Assembly: GCF_015561195.1 (NCBI RefSeq)
Contig: NZ_JADMSU010000003.1
Location: 171,595-235,594 of the forward strand
Origin: Collinsella aerofaciens
GTDB taxonomy: Bacteria; Actinomycetota; Coriobacteriia; Coriobacteriales; Coriobacteriaceae
Length of the DNA: 64,000 nt
Direction of reading: 5' to 3'
The translations under genes and the position numbers were made by a program. The notes under the pieces were generated by a model. It saw nothing but the letters and a program-made list of their open reading frames with translations. It did not search any database and was not told the DNA's origin. Positions within the stretch are counted from its first letter, which is position 1. Each line of letters opens with the position of its first letter. Positions 57,747 to 64,000 of the stretch are shown piece by piece.

Positions 57747-58328
57747 CTACATAGTATGGGTCGAATAGACCGGATCGTCCCGCCAAAGCTCCACGGCGTC
57801 GCAAAGCGCAACGTTCTCACGCTCGGCACGGGCACGCGTGGCGTTCATATCAATCACGCGCTGATTGCTCGAGCCCCTAAAGCGCAACGAGATATCGTAC
57901 AGATCTTGAACAAACGGGCCGTCCACCAACATGTCGAGGCAGGCAAGGATGCGGTCCGTCACCTCGGTATGATGACGACCGCCCGGCATAAGCTCCTCGA
58001 GTACGTCGCCAGTAAAGCACCAAATAGTCTTCCCCGACCCCACAGGATAAGCGGCACGAACACGCTCGACAAACTCAACGAGCCCCGCCTGGTTCTCGGG
58101 CTCCATAGGCTCTCCGCCCAGAATCGTCAGGCCGTCAATAAAGGGATGATCGAGGCTCTCGATAATCTTGTCCTCGACGGCACGATCAAAGGGCTCGCCC
58201 GCGGCAAAGTCCCACGCAACAGAGTTAAAGCAATTCTTGCACCCACGACGGCACCCGCTCACAAACAGAGAAGTACGAACGCCTTCCCCATCAGCAATGT
58301 CGAAATACTTAATGTTCGCGTAGTTCAT
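57747..58328 (-). CDS. nrdG: Anaerobic ribonucleotide reductase activating protein
   Basis: Radical-SAM activase of 193 residues that makes the glycyl radical on NrdD. The cluster motif CRRGCKNCFN (Cys about 26, 30, 33) and the SAM-binding GGEPM (about 71-75) are present, with the family start NYANIKYFDIADGEGVRTSLFVSG. ATG 58328 has GGGAGAG. It lies 427 bp after nrdD on the same strand, an unusually large gap filled by inverted repeats. Confidence 0.93.
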   Translation of the reverse strand: MNYANIKYFDIADGEGVRTSLFVSGCRRGCKNCFNSVAWDFAAGEPFDRAVEDKIIESLDHPFIDGLTILGGEPMEPENQAGLVEFVERVRAAYPVGSGKTIWCFTGDVLEELMPGGRHHTEVTDRILACLDMLVDGPFVQDLYDISLRFRGSSNQRVIDMNATRARAERENVALCDAVELWRDDPVYSTHTM

Positions 58329-58345
58329 AGGTAACTCTCCCGGGA

Positions 58346-58426
58346 GGCCGGGACATATCATCCCGTCCTCAAACATTCTCGGCCTTCGGCCTGCGAAACT
58401 GCGGGCGGGACGATATGTCCCGGCCT
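58346..58426. repeat. 24-bp inverted repeat, each arm itself palindromic, upstream of nrdG
   Basis: Left arm 58346-58369 and right arm 58403-58426 match at about 21 of 24 bases (AGGCCGGGACATATC and its complement at the ends). Each arm also reads as a small dyad CGGGA...TCCCG. It ends about 18 bp before the nrdG start codon. Confidence 0.65.
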
Positions 58427-58573
58427 CATGCAAAGGGTAACTCAATGAACGAAGCGAACATCGAGCATAGGGTTCGAGGTCCAATAAAAACTGGGTTGCG
58501 GCTCAACCACCATCGCAAGTAAATCGCAGCTGCAGCTCGAATTATTTCCGCTAAGAACTTCGAGGAGTGAGCA

Positions 58574-58776
58574 GACCGCATGCTGCATCTCAGCTACGTC
58601 AACTTGGCTGAACCGAGAGGGCCGCTTGGGCTTTTGCTCGATATGAGTTCCGCACGCAAAGAAGGCCACTTAATGTGGCCTTCGTCTTGCGCAGGACTGT
58701 CCGAAATAGTGAGCAAATGCCCAAGCGGCCCTCTCGGTTCAGCCCCGGAGCGGTATTAGAGATGCAGCACGCGGTC
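58574..58776. repeat. Inverted duplication of the nrdD 3' end and downstream sequence
   Basis: 58606-58639 and 58711-58744 are inverted repeats with one mismatch in 34. The similarity extends outward: plus-strand 58574-58592 (GACCGCATGCTGCATCTC) copies the last codons of nrdD (GACCGCGTGCTGCATCTC on the minus strand, 58759-58776). The plus-strand copy carries an in-frame stop five codons earlier, so it is non-coding. Confidence 0.7.
58661..58683 (-). terminator. Hairpin at the centre of the inverted duplication, probable nrdD terminator
   Basis: GAAGGCCAC / GTGGCCTTC with an ATTAA loop, followed by TTTGCG on the minus strand. Confidence 0.55.
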
Positions 58777-60978
58777 GCGGATCTCCTCGGTTCGACCCTG
58801 GTTCCAGAATTGGGTACCGATGTAGCCGCACGTACGACGGGCGACGTTCATCTTCTCCTGATCGCGGTTGCCGCAATTGGGGCACTCCCACACCAGCTTG
58901 CCGTCATCCTCGACAATCTTGATCTCACCGTCGTAGCCGCACACCTGGCAGTAATCGCTCTTGGTGTTGAGCTCGGCGTACATGATGTTGTCGTAGATGT
59001 ACTGCATCACGCGAATGACAGCCTTGAGGTTGTCCTGCATGTTGGGAACCTCGACGTAGGAGATAGCACCGCCCGGCGAAAGCTGCTGGAACATGCCCTC
59101 AAACTTAAGCTTGTCGAATGCGTCGATCTCCTCGGACACGTGGACGTGGTAGCTGTTGGTGATGTAGCCCTTGTCCGTCACGCCCGGGATAATGCCAAAA
59201 CGACGCTGCAGGCACTTGGCGAACTTGTAGGTCGTCGACTCAAGCGGGGTACCGTACAGCGAGAAGTCAATATCGCTTTCGGCCTTCCACTCGGCGCACT
59301 TATCGTTCATACGCTGCATGACGGCCATGGCAAAGGGCGTGCCCTCCTTCTCGGTGTGGCTGTGGCCCGTCATGTACTTGACGCACTCATACAGGCCGGC
59401 ATACCCCAGGCTGATGGTGGAATAGCCGCCCACGAGCAGCTTGTCGATCGTCTCGCCCTTCTTCAGGCGGGCGAGGGCACCGTACTGCCAAAGAATCGGT
59501 GCGGCATCCGAAAGCGTACCCATCAGACGCTCATGACGGCACAGCAGGGCGCGGTGGCACAGCTCGAGGCGCTCGTCGAAGATTTTCCAGAACTTGTCCA
59601 TGTCCTGATGCGAGCTCAGCGCGACATCGGGCAGGTTGATGGTCACAACGCCCTGGTTAAAGCGACCGTAGTACTTAGGCTTGGTCGGGTCATAGTTCAG
59701 CGCGTTGGCGACATTGTTAAAGCCGTTGCCCGAGCGGTCGGGCGTCAGGAAACTGCGGCAACCCATGCAGGTGTAGCAATCGCCGTTGCCGGCGGTCTCG
59801 CCCTTCGACAGCTTGAGCTCGCGCATCTTCTTCTCGGAGATGTAGTCGGGCACCATGCGCTTGGCGGTGCACTTGGCAGCCAGCTGGGTCAGGTAGAAGT
59901 ACGGGGAATTCTCGTGAACGTTATCGTCCTCGAGTACATAGATAAGCTTGGGGAATGCCGGGGTAATCCACACACCGGCTTCGTTCTTAACGCCCTCATA
60001 GCGCTGACGAAGCGTCTCCTCCACGATCATGGCAAGGTCGTGCTTCTCCTGCGCTGAGCGAGCCTCGTTGAGATACATAAAGACCGTCACAAACGGCGCC
60101 TGGCCGTTGGTGGTCATAAGGGTCACGACCTGATACTGAATCGTCTGGACGCCGCGACGGATCTCGTCACGCAGACGGTCCTCAACGACCTCACGGACTT
60201 TCTCGGCAGATGCCGAAACACCGAGCTCCTCGAGCTCGCGGGCAACCTCGCCGCGAATCTTTTGACGGCTCACCTCAACAAAGGGGGCGAGATGGGTCAG
60301 CGAGATGGACTGGCCGCCGTACTGGGAGGAAGCAACCTGGGCGATAATCTGCGTCGCGATGTTGCAGGCAGTCGAGAAGCTGTGCGGCTTCTCGATCAGC
60401 GTGCCCGAGATAACGGTGCCGTTCTGGAGCATGTCCTCCAGGTTCACCAGGTCGCAGTTATGCATGTGCTGGGCAAAGTAGTCGGAATCGTGGAAGTGGA
60501 TCAGGCCCTCATTGTGGGCATCCACGATCTCCTGGGGCAGCAGCACACGCTGAGTCAGGTCCTTGGAGATCTCGCCGGCCATATAGTCACGCTGGACGGA
60601 ATTGACGGTCGGGTTCTTGTTAGAGTTCTCCTGCTTGACCTCTTCGTTATTGCACTCGATCAGCGACAAAATCTTGTCGTCGGTCGTGTTCTTCTGGCGC
60701 TTCAGGCTCTGAACATAGCGATAGATGATGTAGTGGCGAGCAACCTCGTAGCAGTCGAGACGCATGATCTCGTCCTCGACCAAATCCTGGATCTCCTCGA
60801 CCGAAACGGTGTGGCCCGCGTTCTCGCATGCCTCGGCGACGTTTTGTGCCGCATAAACCACCTGGCGGTCGGTTAGACGAGAGCTCTCCTCGACCTCCAA
60901 GTTGGCGGCGCGGATGGCATTGACGATCTTATCGATGTCAAAGACAACCTCGGTGCCGCTGCGCTTGATGATCTTCAT
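58756..60978 (-). CDS. nrdD: Anaerobic ribonucleoside-triphosphate reductase
   Basis: Class III reductase of 740 residues that makes dNTPs without oxygen. An ATP-cone regulatory domain at the N-terminus (MKIIKRSGTEVVFDIDKIVNAI, first about 90), the ten-stranded barrel with CMGCRSFLTPDRSGNGFNN, the zinc site CQVCGYDG...CPNCGNRD (about 685-710) and the glycyl radical loop RTCGYIGTQF with Gly718 near the C-terminus. All key residues are present. Paired NrdR boxes lie upstream. ATG 60978 opens the ATP-cone. Confidence 0.96.
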   Translation of the reverse strand: MKIIKRSGTEVVFDIDKIVNAIRAANLEVEESSRLTDRQVVYAAQNVAEACENAGHTVSVEEIQDLVEDEIMRLDCYEVARHYIIYRYVQSLKRQKNTTDDKILSLIECNNEEVKQENSNKNPTVNSVQRDYMAGEISKDLTQRVLLPQEIVDAHNEGLIHFHDSDYFAQHMHNCDLVNLEDMLQNGTVISGTLIEKPHSFSTACNIATQIIAQVASSQYGGQSISLTHLAPFVEVSRQKIRGEVARELEELGVSASAEKVREVVEDRLRDEIRRGVQTIQYQVVTLMTTNGQAPFVTVFMYLNEARSAQEKHDLAMIVEETLRQRYEGVKNEAGVWITPAFPKLIYVLEDDNVHENSPYFYLTQLAAKCTAKRMVPDYISEKKMRELKLSKGETAGNGDCYTCMGCRSFLTPDRSGNGFNNVANALNYDPTKPKYYGRFNQGVVTINLPDVALSSHQDMDKFWKIFDERLELCHRALLCRHERLMGTLSDAAPILWQYGALARLKKGETIDKLLVGGYSTISLGYAGLYECVKYMTGHSHTEKEGTPFAMAVMQRMNDKCAEWKAESDIDFSLYGTPLESTTYKFAKCLQRRFGIIPGVTDKGYITNSYHVHVSEEIDAFDKLKFEGMFQQLSPGGAISYVEVPNMQDNLKAVIRVMQYIYDNIMYAELNTKSDYCQVCGYDGEIKIVEDDGKLVWECPNCGNRDQEKMNVARRTCGYIGTQFWNQGRTEEIRDRVLHL

Positions 60979-61203
60979 CCTCTTGCCTCTTTCGCGTCGT
61001 AGTCTCATTGCGCTTCAGAGCCAAACGATGCCCGACAGGGCCTGTCCCTGTCTTGCGGCGCCGTCGCGCAATCTGTGTTCTCGATAAACCATAAGCCTCC
61101 ATGCGGACATTCCCAGGAGCCGATCAAGCGGCTCAAGGACACGTTCAAAAGAGGCAGTTAAGGTCTTCGTTCTCTGTCCGCCATCTATCATACGACAAAG
61201 AGG

Positions 61204-61251
61204 CATCTATATCCTGTATTCTTTTTTTAGGTCAAACACAACATATAGTGT
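61204..61251 (-). promoter_or_regulatory. Paired NrdR boxes of nrdD
   Basis: ACACAACATATAGTGT (61236-61251) is close to the NrdR consensus acaCwAtATaTwGtgt; a weaker match, CATCTATATCCTGTAT, lies at 61204-61219. The 32-bp offset is the usual three-turn spacing of NrdR box pairs. Repression of nrdD (and nrdG) by dATP-bound NrdR is expected. No nrdR gene is in the window. Confidence 0.75.
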
Positions 61252-61580
61252 TTCAGCAGGTCAAAGCAATTAGTCATTTTGCAGACGCATTAAAAATGAA
61301 GGGCTCTTGGCAGAGTGCTAAAACGTTATCAGCTCGACTACCTGCACGGCAGTTTTGAAACCCCCTCAACCGCGCCGCTGACAAATCCTACCAAAACCAA
61401 GCCGCTCACGCCAAAAGAATCCAAAAGATTATGCTTGACCAACATGTTGCGGTCACGATCGGCCAGGACGTATGCAATCTGCCGGCACCTCTACGGGATG
61501 CGAAGACCATCGCGTACAGACCTTGGATCAATATTTGGCGGCTTATTTGGCGGCGTGCTTGGTGGCAAAACAAAACAGCC

Positions 61581-61598
61581 CAGAGGACATAGCCTCTG
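61581..61598 (-). terminator. Terminator of the tRNA operon
   Basis: CAGAGG / CCTCTG hairpin with a 6-nt loop followed by GGCTGTTTTGTTTTG on the minus strand, 14 bp after tRNA-Val. Confidence 0.65.
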
Positions 61599-61611
61599 AG
61601 CTGCGAACATT

Positions 61612-61686
61612 TGGTGGGCGTTAGAAGATTTGAACTTCTGACCTCTTCCGTGTCAGGGAAGCGCTCTCCCCCTGAGCTAAACGCCC
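61612..61686 (-). tRNA. tRNA-Val (anticodon GAC)
   Basis: GGGCGTT / AACGCCC acceptor stem with encoded CCA, D-arm with AGCTCAGGGGGAGAGC, anticodon stem CTTCC/GGAAG with loop CTGACAC (anticodon GAC), and T-arm with GTTCAAATC. Second gene of a tRNA pair. Confidence 0.95.
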
Positions 61687-61689
61687 AAA

Positions 61690-61765
61690 TGGAGCGGACA
61701 ACGGGGCTCGAACCCGCGACCCCAACCTTGGCAAGGTTGTGCTCTACCAACTGAGCCATGTCCGC
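61690..61765 (-). tRNA. tRNA-Gly (anticodon GCC)
   Basis: GCGGACA / TGTCCGC acceptor with encoded CCA, D-arm GGCTCAGTTGGTAGAGC, anticodon stem AACCT/AGGTT with loop TTGCCAA region (anticodon GCC), T-arm GGGTTCGAGCCC. Four bp upstream of tRNA-Val, so co-transcribed. Confidence 0.95.
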
Positions 61766-61777
61766 TTACGAGGATTA

Positions 61778-61806
61778 ATCTTACGTGATACCCGCATCCT
61801 ATGCAA
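61778..61806 (-). promoter_or_regulatory. Promoter of the tRNA-Gly/tRNA-Val operon
   Basis: TTGCAT (61801-61806), 17 bp, TAAGAT (61778-61783) on the minus strand, 12 bp before tRNA-Gly. Confidence 0.8.
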
Positions 61807-61906
61807 GAACTTTTTTTGAAAAGTTTTGCGACGCCCTCGCGAACCTCGCAAAGACATCAACCACCACGTAAGGCGCAGGCAAACGCAAACTCGCCTCAAG
61901 AGGCCC

Positions 61907-63640
61907 CTACAACTCAGCGAGCATGATCCAGGCAGAACTGTCCTGCGCGAGCCTGCCGTCTGCAAGCGGTGATGAGGTGAGCAGGACCCTGCCCGCCGGC
62001 AGCTCCACGGGTGCTGCACCGAAGTTCGTCACACACGTCCAGCCGTTGTCGCGGCGATAGGCGATGACGCCGCCCTCAGCGCCCTCGGCACCATCCGCAA
62101 GGCCGGTGCGCCCGTCAAGATCGAGCCACGCGAGATCGTTGGCGCACCCGCGCAGCTTGCGCCGCAGCCAGAGGGCGTCACGATAGAGCGCAAGCATCGA
62201 TGTCGGGTCCGCTTCTTCCCTATCGGCAGCGTAATCGGAAAACCATGCAGGCTGCGGCAGATGGGGCGCCGCATCGGCGTCCGCCGGTGAAAACCCAAAC
62301 GATCCGCCCTGCGCGGGATCGTCCGCCGCCACCCACGGCAGGGGCACACGGCAGCCGTCGCGCCCCTTCTCGCGCTTCGGTCCGTGCGTATTGGTCGCAG
62401 TAGGATCTTCGAGTGCAGCCCACGGAATGTCAGCCACCTCAAAAAGGCCGAGCTCCTCACCCTGATACACGTATGCCGAGCCCGGAAGCGCCAGCTCGAG
62501 CAAAAGGGCCGCCCGCGCGCGGCGCTCGCCGAGTTCACGGTCCTCGTCATAAGACGACCCGTCGCGTAAGAGCCAGTCGAGCGCAATCTGGTGGTAGCGC
62601 GTCGCTTTGATCTGCGGCAGGGCATAGCGCGTCGCCACGCGCGGCACGTCGTGGTTGGAGAGTACCCAGGTCGAGGCGGAATCGGATTCTATAGCTGCCT
62701 TCAAGCCCTCCTCGATTGCAGCGTGCATGTCATCATAGGTCCAAGTGGCCTTGGCAAACTCAAAGTTGAATGTCTGGCCAAGCTCGCTGGGACGCGCGTA
62801 GAGATACTGGCGCTCGGGCAGCACCCATGCCTCGGCAACGGCGCTGCGCGGCGGATTATAGCGGTCGAACACGCGGCGCCACTCGCGATAGATCTCATGG
62901 ACCTCGTTGCGGTCCCACAGCGGATGGGTGCCGTCGTCAACCATGTCATCGCCCTCGGCGAGATGCCACCGGTCGAGGTCATCGCGGTCGAGATCCTTGG
63001 CGAGACCGTGCGCCACATCAATGCGAAAGCCATCGACGCCTCGATCGCTCCAAAACGCCAGGACGTCGCAAAAGAACGCATGAACCTCGGGGCACGACCA
63101 GTCAAAGTCCGGCTGCTCGGGTGTAAACATGTGCAGATACCACTGACCGTCCGCGACGCGCGTCCAGGCGGGGCCGCCAAAGTTGGCATTCCAATTGGTG
63201 GGAGGCAGCTCGCCGTGCTCGCCGCGGCCATCGCGGAAGATATAACGGGCGCGCTCGGGCGATCCGGGGCCGGCGGCAAGAGCGGCTTTGAACCAGGGGT
63301 GCTGGTTGGACGAATGGTTGGGCACGATGTCGACGATGACCTTGATGCCGTGCGCGTGAGCCGCAGCGATCATGTCATCGAAGTCGTCAAGCGAGCCGAG
63401 ACGTGGGTCGACATCGCAGTAGTCCGCCACATCATAGCCGCCATCAACAAGAGGCGATGGGTAAAACGGGCTCAGCCAGATGGCCTCGATACCCAGCCGC
63501 TCAAGATAGTCCATCTGCTGGGTAATGCCCGCGATATCGCCCAGACCCGAACCAGTCGAATCCTTAAACGAGCGCGGGTAGATCTGATAGATCGCGGCAT
63601 CGGACATCCATGAGCGCGAAGAGGACTTTTCTGTAGCCAT
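61907..63640 (-). CDS. Alpha-glucosidase, glycoside hydrolase family 13
   Basis: A 577-residue cytoplasmic GH13 enzyme of the alpha-glucosidase/oligo-glucosidase type. Region I IVDIVPNHSS, the nucleophile Asp208 in GFRIDVAHGL, general acid Glu270 in AVAEAWVLPE and Asp330 in LSNHDVPR form the catalytic set. The region-II form GFRIDVAHGLAKD is typical of actinobacterial alpha-glucosidases. Residues of the trehalulose/sucrose branch are not obvious. It would release glucose from maltose-type oligosaccharides. ATG 63640 matches the family start with AGGGAGG upstream. Confidence 0.9.
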   Translation of the reverse strand: MATEKSSSRSWMSDAAIYQIYPRSFKDSTGSGLGDIAGITQQMDYLERLGIEAIWLSPFYPSPLVDGGYDVADYCDVDPRLGSLDDFDDMIAAAHAHGIKVIVDIVPNHSSNQHPWFKAALAAGPGSPERARYIFRDGRGEHGELPPTNWNANFGGPAWTRVADGQWYLHMFTPEQPDFDWSCPEVHAFFCDVLAFWSDRGVDGFRIDVAHGLAKDLDRDDLDRWHLAEGDDMVDDGTHPLWDRNEVHEIYREWRRVFDRYNPPRSAVAEAWVLPERQYLYARPSELGQTFNFEFAKATWTYDDMHAAIEEGLKAAIESDSASTWVLSNHDVPRVATRYALPQIKATRYHQIALDWLLRDGSSYDEDRELGERRARAALLLELALPGSAYVYQGEELGLFEVADIPWAALEDPTATNTHGPKREKGRDGCRVPLPWVAADDPAQGGSFGFSPADADAAPHLPQPAWFSDYAADREEADPTSMLALYRDALWLRRKLRGCANDLAWLDLDGRTGLADGAEGAEGGVIAYRRDNGWTCVTNFGAAPVELPAGRVLLTSSPLADGRLAQDSSAWIMLAEL

Positions 63641-63779
63641 GGGGTGCGCCTCCCTTGCAACGAGGTTTTGCGAGATGCCCACGATGATACGCCCAAAGCG
63701 GACATTCGCGGCAAACAACGCCACAGCCACGCCCCAAACGCTCGCTCCCTCTCGGGTTCGAGCCCAAGCGATGGGTACG

Positions 63780-63809
63780 AAAAAGCCCGGCTACCGTAGT
63801 AGTCGGGCT
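63780..63809 (-). terminator. Terminator hairpin in repeat copy 1
   Basis: Minus-strand AGCCCGACT / AGCCGGGCT with ACTACGGT loop, followed by TTTTTCG. A second copy is at 63967-63996. Confidence 0.7.
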
Positions 63810-63966
63810 GCTGCGTTTGGAGCGGACAACGGGGCGTCCGCGTATCCGCTTCGCGGATCCGCACCGGCTTCGGCCGCCTGCCGGCGTCCTCGCCAGCTCG
63901 CTACAAACGCTCCGCGTTTGCTTAACGCTCGCTCCCTCTCGGGTTCGAGCCCAAGCGATGGGTACG

Positions 63967-63996
63967 AAAAAGCCCGGCTACCGTAGTAGTCGGGCT
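63967..63996 (-). terminator. Terminator hairpin in repeat copy 2
   Basis: Same hairpin and T-run as copy 1, ending four bases before the window edge. Confidence 0.7.
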
Positions 63997-64000
63997 GCTG

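Larger units (their letters stand above)
58329..58755. other. 427-bp nrdG-nrdD intergenic region
   Basis: Holds the double palindrome near nrdG (58346-58426), a 34-bp inverted repeat (58606-58639 / 58711-58744) around a terminator-like hairpin, and an inverted, decayed copy of the nrdD 3' end (about 58560-58591). Positions 58430-58560 show nothing recognisable. Confidence 0.6.
60979..61611. other. 633-bp region upstream of nrdD
   Basis: Contains two NrdR boxes (61204-61251), a tRNA operon terminator (61581-61598) and a small hairpin ACAGGG / CCCTGT near 61040. The nrdD leader is therefore long (about 200 nt). Short ORFs at 61260-61580 lack SDs and look like noise. Confidence 0.5.
63641..64000. 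other. 360-bp region after the window's last gene, repeat-bearing
   Basis: 63660-63735 should contain the alpha-glucosidase promoter (no clear hexamers). The rest is repeat sequence with terminator-like hairpins and a tRNA-Gly 3'-end copy. No coding gene seen; the unit continues beyond the window. Confidence 0.5.
63737..64000. repeat. Direct repeat with 187-bp period, including a tRNA-Gly 3'-end copy
   Basis: A 77-bp segment (63737-63813) recurs at 63924-64000. Between copies the sequence TGGAGCGGACAACGGGG (about 63818-63835) equals the 3' end of tRNA-Gly, CCA included, in the same minus orientation, but the rest of the tRNA is absent. Each repeat ends in a minus-strand terminator hairpin. 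Confidence 0.75.

Noticed and set aside
58675-60057. 460-codon plus-strand ORF over nrdD
   Set aside because: Antisense to nrdD; its similarity to a short minus-strand ORF at 58442-58669 is explained by the inverted repeat.
61380-61580. Short plus-strand ORFs between nrdD and the tRNAs
   Set aside because: No SD, no recognisable motif, and they end in the tRNA terminator.
63750-63770. tRNA T-arm-like GGGTTCGAGCCC at 63754 and 63941
   Set aside because: No acceptor, D or anticodon arms can be folded around it; treated as part of the repeat unit.
1-64000. CRISPR array or complete prophage/IS element
   Set aside because: No regularly spaced short repeats and no transposase, integrase or phage structural gene were seen on reading the window.

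Overview
The window looks like a chromosomal segment of a Gram-positive, strictly anaerobic gut actinobacterium of the class Coriobacteriia, most probably Collinsella. This rests on several things seen together: roughly 60% GC, strong SD sequences (AAGGAG/GGGAGG) with frequent GTG and some TTG starts, fermentative L-lactate dehydrogenase, a class III anaerobic ribonucleotide reductase with its activase, a DUF3793-flavodoxin pair, and no respiratory-chain genes. The genus is an inference, not proven from the window.

Layout. 1-10 kb: truncated DUF2974/Mbeg1-like protein, ldh, a class I aminotransferase, glutamine-dependent NAD synthetase, two plus-strand surface/unknown proteins (one with a LOTUS-like N-terminus) and the translation factor EttA. 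10-16 kb: an SdpR/SdpI-type autoregulated pair, a 28-residue hydrophobic peptide gene with a LexA-like box and an opposing promoter (a candidate type I toxin-antitoxin locus), TcdA, TatD, a large palindromic intergenic element, a fructoselysine-kinase-like sugar kinase and two HAD phosphatases. 16.4-19.3 kb: an isolated three-gene module (unknown protein, ClpP-fold serine protease, VirD4/TraG-type ATPase). 19-32 kb: pgi, then a five-gene redox operon (2Fe-2S, FAD/4Fe-4S, BFD, DadA-like, iron alcohol dehydrogenase), an ornithine-cyclodeaminase-family enzyme joined to a potABCD polyamine-type transporter, and a divergent P-II protein. These look like one amine or opine uptake and oxidation unit.

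32-40 kb: an SMR exporter, a stand-alone N-terminal domain of an iron alcohol dehydrogenase, a SOS-controlled Y-family polymerase with a YolD-like partner, a membrane-anchored copper-type HMA protein behind a CsoR-like operator, the DUF3793-flavodoxin pair behind an iron-box-like site, and a polar amino-acid ABC transporter whose permease carries an extra extracellular domain. 40-46 kb: endonuclease IV, a Gfo/Idh/MocA protein and a ferredoxin-type aldo/keto reductase, with two copies of a covarying RNA hairpin between them, then a cyclase-family hydrolase and a ketopantoate-reductase-like protein. 46-55 kb: a secreted protein, O-acetylhomoserine sulfhydrylase behind a probable 17-residue leader peptide, a divergent LysR regulator, RNase HI, acylphosphatase, a Fur-family regulator, an orphan UreE-like protein with a SlyD-type FKBP, and an M19 dipeptidase.

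55-64 kb: YgjP-type metallopeptidase, folE-HD-folB, nrdG and nrdD separated by two large inverted repeats, paired NrdR boxes upstream of nrdD, a tRNA-Gly/tRNA-Val operon with a clear promoter and terminator, a GH13 alpha-glucosidase, and a 187-bp-period direct repeat containing a copy of the tRNA-Gly 3' end running off the window. Intergenic hairpins recur, and several have mismatches that become G-U pairs only in one strand's RNA, which points to selection on RNA structure.
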